From Combretum micranthum (taxonomy: Eukaryota > Streptophyta > Magnoliopsida > Myrtales > Combretaceae), in the NCBI GenBank assembly GCA_024138025.1, contig JAMXBD010002224.1, forward strand, positions 62,001 to 126,000: a stretch of DNA of 64,000 bases, given 5' to 3'. Both the position numbers and the translations under genes were made by a program. Shown one piece after another: positions 56,909 to 64,000 of this stretch; position 1 is the stretch's first letter; every line of letters begins with the position of its first letter. The notes under the pieces were generated by a model that made no database searches, was not told the DNA's origin, and was given only the letters and a program-made list of their open reading frames with translations.

Positions 56909-58442
56909 TGTTGGAATCTCTCATAATATTTTGATGATAACAAAAAGGAGTAAAAGTCTTTTTAACAAATAAATAAAGTATAGCAATCAAAACCAAAACC
57001 AAAACCAAAATCAAAATATTTCATGATTGAACTAATCATCAGATTTTTTAGAAATTGTTTCAGAAGGTAGTTCAGAGTCATTTTCAGAAGGTATTTCAGA
57101 TTCATTTTCAGAAGGAAGATCAGAAACTAAATCTGTTCCAGAACAGAAGATGCACAGAATGTTGCGAATTTATTTATACCTTATCATCTGAAGGCCTGAC
57201 TCCACGAAATGAATATATTTGGGTAGTATATTCATTTTGTTCCACTAAAGTTGGATAAAATATCCAAGGGGATTTATTTCATCAATTTTATTATAAGTTA
57301 CGTCTATTTATTTTCTTGAGGAAGAAGATCGTCAGATTTTTATGTTTCACATGGTCAGCAAATTCCTAAAGATAAGGGATATATTTACCAAGTTCATGTT
57401 GGTTCAAATTTTCGAAACGAAGATCTTTTAAAGCTTATCTTCAAGGATAAAGGATATCACTATTTTTATGGGATAGTTTGTTGAAGTATTTATCCAAATT
57501 GTTATGGATAAACATATCAAGATATATGAGACATTATCAGATGACAGCATCAACGAAATTTGGATAAAGCTAAGAAGATTATTCGGGATTGATCATACAC
57601 GTAACAGACACTTCAAAGGAGGGAATTTGCCAAGTCAAATATTTTCAATTGAGAAGAATTCGAATTGTTTTGAACGACTTCTTTGCTAGCCGTTGAGATA
57701 AAACAATATATAGAGGAAGCACAACAACAAGGAAGATATGATGAGAAGAACGAATCTTGCTCGAACTCTCTGTTGAAAGAAAAAGTCTTCGAGTGCATTT
57801 CTCTCAAAAGTCCTTGCGTTACAAAGTGTTCACAATATTTTTGTTCGAAAGATAGGATATTTATTGTATTTCCTTGATTGAGTATCATTAATTTTTTTTA
57901 GTGAGGTTGAGTGTTGCAAGTTATCTGTTAGACCAATTGTGAGTTATAGGATAACCGTGAGAATTGGGACAGAGTGTTTTGTAGCCAAGAGGATTGGCAA
58001 GACAAGCTTGTAACTTTTGATTTTGGATATAGTGGAACAAACCGGTGTGGAATACCGGGTCCCCAACGTGGAGTTGGAAGAGAGGACTGACGCTCGAGGC
58101 GGAACCTCTATAAATCGATTTGCATTTTTCTCTACCCTACTCTTTTTATTTTCGTGCAATTTATATTGAAGTATTTGATAAACTGTCACGTTTCAGAACC
58201 TGTTTCAGAGAGTACTTCAGAGAGTTGTCTGTATTCCGCATAAAATTAAATTTGATCTGTTTTGAATTAAAATAGATATACAAGTGTGATTATCAGCTGT
58301 GATTAGTTTCTAAACAGCAAGTTTAATTAATTCTAAGTTTAATAAAGTAATCAAAAGGAAGTGAATTGAAAATTTCGAAAAGAATTTATTTTTGTGAAAA
58401 AGCAATTCACCCCCCCTCTTGCTTACATTATTGGGACCAACA
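56909..58442 (+). repeat. 3' LTR of the Sirevirus
   Basis: 1534 bp, TGTTGGAATC to GGGACCAACA. Compared with the 5' LTR, two substitutions (CACATGG versus CACGTGG; CTCGAAC versus CTCTAAC) and six indels of one or two bases are seen, several in T or A runs. Confidence 0.95.
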
Positions 58443-58447
58443 ATAGT
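58443..58447 (+). repeat. Right target site duplication of the Sirevirus
   Basis: ATAGT, identical to 47603-47607. The gypsy RT reading resumes here. Confidence 0.9.
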
Positions 58448-59330
58448 GTTCATTGATGATATACTGGTATACTCACCTTTTAAGGAACAACATGAAGAAC
58501 ATTTGAGGAAGGTATTACAAATTTAGGGGAAAATAATTATGTCAAATATCCTAATGTGAATTTTGGATTAACATATATCTTTCCTTAGATATATTGTATC
58601 TGCCAATGGAATATAAGTAGATCCTACAAAAGTCAAGGCCATTGTTGAATGGAAGAGACCAAAGACAGTCACTATAGTAAGGAGTTTTTTGGGATTAGCT
58701 TGGTATTATAGGAAGTTTATAAACTTTTCTAAGATTGCTCAACCATTAACTCAGCCAAAAGGAAGAATGAGAAATTTGAATGGAATAAGAAACGAAAATA
58801 AAGTTTTTAAGAACTAAAGAAAAGGCTAGTAACAACCTCGATATTAGTCTTACCCAATGATAAAATCCTTATGATATTTACAGTGATGTATCAAGAAATG
58901 GATTAGGATATGTATTGATGCAAAATGGAAAAGTAATAACATATGCATTCAGACAGCTAAAACCACATGAAATGAATTATCCTACACATGATTTGGAATT
59001 AGCTGCTATTGTATTTTTTGTCTCAAAACATGGAGGCATTATTTGTATGGGCAAAGGCGTGAGATGTATACAGATCATAAAGTCTAAAGTATGTATTCAC
59101 TCAAAAGGAATTGAACATGAACAACGTAGATGGATGGAATTAATTAAGGATTACAATTAAGCATCAATTATCATCTACGAAGAGTTAATGCAATTGTTGA
59201 TGCTTAATCAAAAAAGCTATGGAGAAATAGCTTCAATGCTAATAAAGCAAAGGAACTTATTAAGGAATTTGAAAGGCTAAATTTGGAGTTTACAATACAA
59301 GATTTCGAAGCAAGATTGTAATTTGATCGT
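58443..59330 (+). pseudogene. pol: 3' half of RT and RNase H, gypsy copy A
   Basis: Resumes directly in the RT catalytic motif (FIDDILVYS near 58449), followed by [15 protein letters not shown] near 58620 and an LAWYYRKF block near 58698. RNase H lies in the frame 58915-59160 (MQNGKVITYAFRQLKPHEMN, LAAIVFFVSKHGG, GIEHEQRRWMELIKDYN). Frameshifts and stops are frequent; copy B has the same order at 36740-35900. Confidence 0.75.
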
Positions 59331-59439
59331 GGAACCTACCTTACTCCAACAAATCAAGGAAACATAGAAACAAGACAAGGATTCCACGAAATTATACAGG
59401 GGTTTCCTTGAGGAAGCATAAAGATTTTAGGTAAATGAG

Positions 59440-60240
59440 GAAGGAGTTTTCAAGTTGAAAAAAAGACTATGTGTGCCTACTAATTTGGACCTTAAAGAAG
59501 GAGATAATGCATGAGGCTAAATATTTCATATAAGCAGTTCATCCGGGAGAGACCAAGACGTATCAAGATTTAAAAGTGCATATTGGTGCAGTGGAATGAA
59601 GAAAGATTGCTGAGTTTGTTGCTAAATGTGATGTTGCCAAAGGGTAAAGGCTGAACAGTAAAGACCAGGCAGATTGCTACACCTTTGCTAATTCCAAAAT
59701 GGAAATGGGATCAAATTTCTATAGATTTTATGTGTTTTTTTTACCAAAACTATGTAGGACACGATGCTGTATGGGTAATTGTGGATAGACTCATTAAATT
59801 AGCTCATTTCGTACTAATAAATATGACATATCACTAGAGAAGCTAGCATGAATAACTTAAAGGAAATTGTTAGGTTGCACGGGATACCTTCTGGAATTGT
59901 GTCGGATAAAGACCGAGGTTTGTTTTTAAGTTCTAGACTGGATGATAGAAAGCACTGGAACATGATCATAGTTCACTACTACTTATCATCCCAAAACCTG
60001 ATGGCAAACAAAAGGACTATACAAACCTTAGAGGGACATGTTGAGATCTTGTATCCTAGAATTCAAAGGAAATTGGGATCAAAACATGCCTTTGATAGAA
60101 CTCCCATGCATTGGAATGTTGCCATATGAAGTGTTCTATGGAGGGAAGTGTAGATATCATTATTTTGGGGCAATTTAAGAGAAGATAGAGTGGGTCCTGA
60201 ACAAATGCAAGAAACAATAGATAAAGTGTTATATCAAACA
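59440..60240 (+). pseudogene. Integrase of gypsy copy A
   Basis: RLCVPTNLDL near 59467 matches the start of copy B's integrase frame. The zinc-binding region has lost its pattern through stops. The core is recognisable in WDQISIDFM-like sequence near 59707, IVDRLIKLAHF near 59780 and LHGIPSGIVSDKD in the frame 59848-60129. GMLPYEVFYGGKC-like sequence lies near 60115. Not functional. Confidence 0.7.
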
Positions 60241-60269
60241 AAAGATGAAGGAAGCACTAGATAAACCAA

Positions 60270-60799
60270 AGAGTTGGGTGACATGAAAAGAAAAGAACTT
60301 GAATTTAAGGTAGGAGATTATGTTTACCTTAAAATAAACCCCATCAAAATCTCATCGAAGTCGAGCTCAAGGAAATTGAGTCTTAGATATATTGGATGGA
60401 TAAGAGACCTACCTTATCGTTTGGCTTTACCTCCAACTCATAGATACACAATGTATTCATGTATTAGTTCTACGAAAGTAAGTCCTAGATCTTGATAAGA
60501 TAGTTGAATTAAAGCCAACTGCATTCAAGGAGAACTTGAACGATGATAAGCATTCAATTCAAATAATGGATAGCAAGGTGCAAACCCTACAAATAAAGAG
60601 ATTTGATATGTCAAAGTTCTATGGATCCACAAACAAAAGAGGCAATGTGGAATTAGAGGATGAAGTCAAGAAGAAATACCCTCAACTATTTGATATGCTA
60701 GGTAAGTATCAAGCTTTGAGGAAAGCTTATTTTAAGGGGAAAGGACCCAATCCCCAAGATTTTTCACTATCATTAAGAATAGTATTAGTAAATTCATAA
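60270..60799 (+). pseudogene. Integrase C-terminus and chromodomain-like end, gypsy copy A
   Basis: The frame 60274-60495 carries RKELEFKVGDYVYLKINP, the usual integrase C-terminal block of gypsy elements. The frame 60536-60799 carries IQIMDSKVQTLQIKRFDMSK and VKKKYPQLFDMLGK, the chromodomain region seen also in copy B at 34720-34450. A frame break separates the two. Confidence 0.7.
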
Positions 60800-61799
60800 T
60801 AGATGGGGAATATATAAGCAATCAAAAACCTTAGATCATAACTAAGCATAGTCATGAGCTCTTTAATTGTTTAAACTTGAATAGAATTTTTTTATTGACA
60901 AAAGATACAAAGACAAGATCTCGTTTCTCGAGTCAATAACTCATCCAATGGTCATAATTGGTCTTGGATTTCAAGTGCAATAAAAAACGATTAATTTATA
61001 GAACCTATTAGTTATAAAACGATAATTTAAGATGAACTACTACGGTTACTAAATACGCAATGGGAGCAAAAGCAAATCATTAACTAAAAATCTAGACTTC
61101 AAGTAAAATTTGGATTTCACCAACATGTTATTTAGAAAATTCAGAGTCTTATAATACATAACCCTAATTGACCTTTTAGGCTTGGAAACCCTAATCGCAT
61201 AAAGTAACCTAAAAATACTTAATCGTATAAACTTTAAACTTTAAATTTTAACTTGAGGGTAATCTAAGACTTATGTAGAGACCTTAAATGAATTTTTTAA
61301 AGATGTTTTCTTAAATTAACAAGTACATTAGATGTGAGTAATCAAATAGCCACGTTATAGCCTAAATAATGATCATTAGAAGACATAAAACTTATCAAAC
61401 AAGATGTCACACTTTTTCATTTTCAAACTTTGATCATGATGGCTGGATCAGAAGGGAGAGACGCTTTGCTATTGGCGAGACCATAAAAATCTAAGAATCC
61501 AAGACTTAATGATTAATGAAAACGACATCTTCTCTAATATAGGATGTTATTCAATCTTGGCATTTAATGCATGAAAGGGACATTTAATCAATTTTGAAGC
61601 ATTGAACAAAAATTTTCAAAGAAGAAAGAGACAAGACATTAGAAAAAGCAATCATTACTATCTTAATTAGCACCAACAATAATTTTGACACCTAGATTAA
61701 CAAGTAAACCCACACGAATCACAAATTTCCCTCTCTTGCAACAGTAGCCTTATTCTAACATAAGAATCTCCACATCAAATTTATTATATTTCTAAAATC
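60800..61799 (+). other. 3' non-coding region of gypsy copy A
   Basis: The first 630 bp match copy B 34440-33756 in reverse complement. No gene is seen. A purine-rich stretch near 61618-61640 (AAGAAGAAAGAGACAAGAC) could be the polypurine tract. Confidence 0.55.
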
Positions 61800-62265
61800 T
61801 TATAAAAGATTTTTTCTTTAAATAATAAATAAGTATAAAAGACAAGCCAAGTCTCTTTTTCTTCTATTCTCACCATCCTACATACACATACAATAGGGAA
61901 TAACTAGAGACTGACCAATCATAAGAAACCATCTTTAATGAATTAAATAATGAACACAAGATAAGAAAACAAGTCATTTTCAAAGCAATATCCTAGAAAA
62001 TTCTAATCAATTAATTGCATTTGTAATAACTTAATTGAATAAGATTGTGATGATTGTGGGGTTAGGAATATTGATTGTTATGTGGTGTATGAAGTGTATG
62101 CTATAAAAGCAATAATTGGATTGCTTATGTATATATCATTTCTTATCAAGCAACCTAAAAAATCTATTTTATAGGTCACATTCCTTAGATCAACTAGTTG
62201 TATTGTACATCAATCAAATATACTGTAAGTATAGTACAACTAGAGTACCCTTTGAGGCATGATAA
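61800..62265 (+). repeat. 3' LTR of gypsy copy A, shortened
   Basis: Three blocks match the 5' LTR: 61800-62010 (to 40470-40680), 62020-62130 (to about 42410-42540) and 62130-62265 (to about 43385-43531). It ends GGCATGATA. The junctions mark two deletions, together about 2.5 kb, relative to the 5' LTR. Confidence 0.65.
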
Positions 62266-64000
62266 TCTAGTCATGACAACCCAACACGAATACTTAATTA
62301 ATTTATCCAGGTATTCGTGAAGCGTCTAATCATAATACATACTTCATATCCAAACTTATATTTACATACTAGTACATAGTAAGTAAGTAGTTCTAATACA
62401 TGGGTACCTCAAGTCTATATCAAAAAATTACCTATGGATGTTCTAGAGTAACTAAACATACATCTCACTAGTCTAAATTCAAAATATCAACCATCAAGGG
62501 AAATAATATATCTAAATCATCTCTTGCAAATCCCTAGAATCCCAAAAGGCTATTATTTTTTATGTTGTCAATAGATCAGAGTTGTAGATATACTTGAAAG
62601 TACCTGCAACACTAATCACTATAGGGAAATGAGCAAAAGCCACGGCTTAGTGAGATGAGAGTGCAACATTCTCATTACTACACAACAAGCAATAACAAAT
62701 AAGCTATTAATCATTTGCTATGCATGAACAAGCGTATGTAGTGCAAACATCGCACGTTGTCTTCCAATAACCAACGTAAAGTCTAGGATATAACCCCCCA
62801 CCCGACCTAGGGTTGGAGAATTGTAGTTTCATCAGTATCCAGGCCGTCCAATCACTTTTTCTTAATTCATAAGTTTCAAGGTACTCTAAATGCAGCCTTG
62901 CTTAAAAAACGCAGTTCTAAGATGGATATAAAAATATTTCTCTTAATACTTCGGATACCTTAAATACAATACGAAGTAACTTATGATACCCTAAATGCAG
63001 TCCAAAACCAACTTAGGGAACATTAAAATGCATCCTTAATTCCAAAACTCACCTAGAGAACCCACAATAATAGATAATTCAAGTCTTTGATAATAAGCAA
63101 ATTCTCAAATTATTTAGTTGGTATTACCAAAACAGAAATACTTAAAAATACTTATAATAAGATTTCAATGAAAACTTATCTTCAAAATAATTTTCTTTAT
63201 ACTCATGGACCTTAACTGTGACAATGATGGCATTAAATGATGCAAGACGTCGTGCAATGCATGTCAGGTTTCATTATATCCTAATATAAATTAATAGGTT
63301 CATGGGTGACTAATCAGAATATAGTCCAAACAATTCACATAAAATGCCAAAAATACACACTTTTAATATAGTAGTCATATTCATACATCTATATCTAGCA
63401 AGAATGATTCCAATCAACAATCACAAGTCTTTATTATAAGTTTTAGATGAAATTCAATAATAAATATTTAAATGAATATTTTTTATAATTAATGAACTAT
63501 AGACAAATCACTGCATACTTTTTAATTAATTAATTTTTTTAATTTATAATCATCGCATCATATAATATACGATAATATTAAATAAATTACTTCATATACC
63601 ATTTATATATATTATAGCTCACTTAAACCGTATCTCGGAAGCCTTAACAATACGGAGCTCAGCATTTATGTTTTATATTGCCAAACTAATGCTTACAAAA
63701 TGCCACTTTTTCGTGGTTTTAATTCATCTGAAAATGGAAAGGTCTCGGCACTGAACATCTGGGAGTATCGAAATTAGTTATAGCACCATAATATTTGCCA
63801 AGCAATTAATGATAAAGAGAGGGGCAGCTTTATTTATTATTTATTATTTTAAGGATTCTTTTCATGCTTGTTTCCTGTACGCCAGAATGGTTCCAACATT
63901 ACTATTATAAATTCTTTTTTTAATTTGATTACAAGTAAATTTAAACACTTTTCGACTCAAATTTTTTCACATAATACCTAATCTTAGTATCATCAAATAA
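62266..64000 (-). repeat. Probable further LTR-derived sequence, minus orientation
   Basis: Non-coding. On the minus strand CTCACTAAGCCGTGGCTTTT near 62650 resembles the CTCATTGAG(T/C)..GTGG block of the gypsy LTRs (compare 29277). The edge at 62266 adjoins copy A. No terminus or target duplication was identified. No frame of note from 62266 to the end. Confidence 0.35.

Larger units (their letters stand above)
47608..58442 (+). mobile_element. Sirevirus-type copia retrotransposon, 10,835 bp
   Basis: Full-length element: 5' LTR 47608-49142, primer site 49145, gag, pol (PR-IN-RT-RNase H), an extra env-like ORF, polypurine tracts and 3' LTR 56909-58442, with perfect ATAGT target duplication. 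Copia gene order, LTRs of about 1.5 kb, a third ORF after pol and repeated AAAAAGGGGGAGAA-type purine tracts together point to the Sirevirus (SIRE/Maximus) lineage. By eye the LTRs differ by two substitutions and six small indels, so insertion was recent. gag, the pol end and the third ORF carry frameshifts, so this copy as written is not autonomous. Confidence 0.92.
43532..62265 (+). mobile_element. Gypsy chromovirus copy A (interior and 3' LTR), split by a Sirevirus
   Basis: Plus-strand element with primer site, ORFx, gag, protease-RT, then a 10.8-kb copia insertion (47608-58442), the rest of RT, RNase H, integrase, chromodomain and a short 3' LTR ending GGCATGATA at 62265. Stops and frameshifts occur in all genes, so it was probably already decaying. 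The 3' LTR (about 61800-62265) lacks two blocks present in the 5' LTR, corresponding to about 40680-42410 and 42540-43385. Confidence 0.8.

Noticed and set aside
26600..62265. Centromere-specific (CRM-type) chromovirus array
   Set aside because: No satellite array is present and the pol end does not show the CRM-type C-terminal motif as far as I can judge; Tekay/Del-like fits better.

Overview
This window is plant nuclear DNA, very probably from a eudicot. It is AT-rich, almost empty of host genes, and built mainly of nested LTR retrotransposons: Ty1/copia Sirevirus type and TNT1-like type, Ty3/gypsy chromovirus type, an Ogre/Tat-like solo LTR and a Cassandra-type LTR. A broken LINE and several MITE-like or tRNA-like small repeats fill much of the rest. 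There are no rRNA or tRNA genes, operons or CRISPR arrays. Species cannot be fixed from the sequence. All family names below come from reading motifs; no database was searched.

Layout. 1-2228 is the end of a long LTR whose relative is a complete solo LTR at 21371-24249. 2229-7000 is AT-rich spacer with two inverted-repeat MITE-like elements and a tRNA-like fragment. 7130-7963 is the only convincing host gene, a single-exon 277-residue basic, Ser/Pro-rich protein with an MGCC lipidation start and a conserved-looking C-terminal tail. 9160-16150 is a LINE remnant on the minus strand, cut by an Ogre-like solo LTR (9864-12502, target duplication CACTA) and by an unclassified segment. 16159-20939 is an old, decayed TNT1-like copia element. 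20940-25411 is a minus-strand LTR-like sequence that received the 2.9-kb solo LTR (target duplication TAGGT).

26600-62265 is dominated by one gypsy chromovirus family in at least three copies. Copy C (29590-32843, minus) is a gag-to-RT fragment, and next to it lies an LTR-like copy in plus orientation. Copy B (about 33760-40466, minus) keeps all pol domains in decayed form and is abutted at its 3' side by a 5S-rRNA-derived, Cassandra-type LTR. Copy A (about 40470-62265, plus) lies head to head with B. All three copies carry an extra coding-like region between the 5' end and gag that I do not recognise. Copy A is split inside the reverse transcriptase catalytic motif by a young 10.8-kb Sirevirus (47608-58442) with near-identical 1.53-kb LTRs, gag, a 990-codon pol frame, an env-like third ORF, several polypurine tracts and a perfect 5-bp target duplication.

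The order of insertion can be read from the nesting: LINE, then TNT1-like element and Ogre-like LTR; gypsy copies, then Sirevirus. No element has all its frames intact. In the Sirevirus the lesions are mostly single-base indels, so sequencing error remains a live alternative to true decay.
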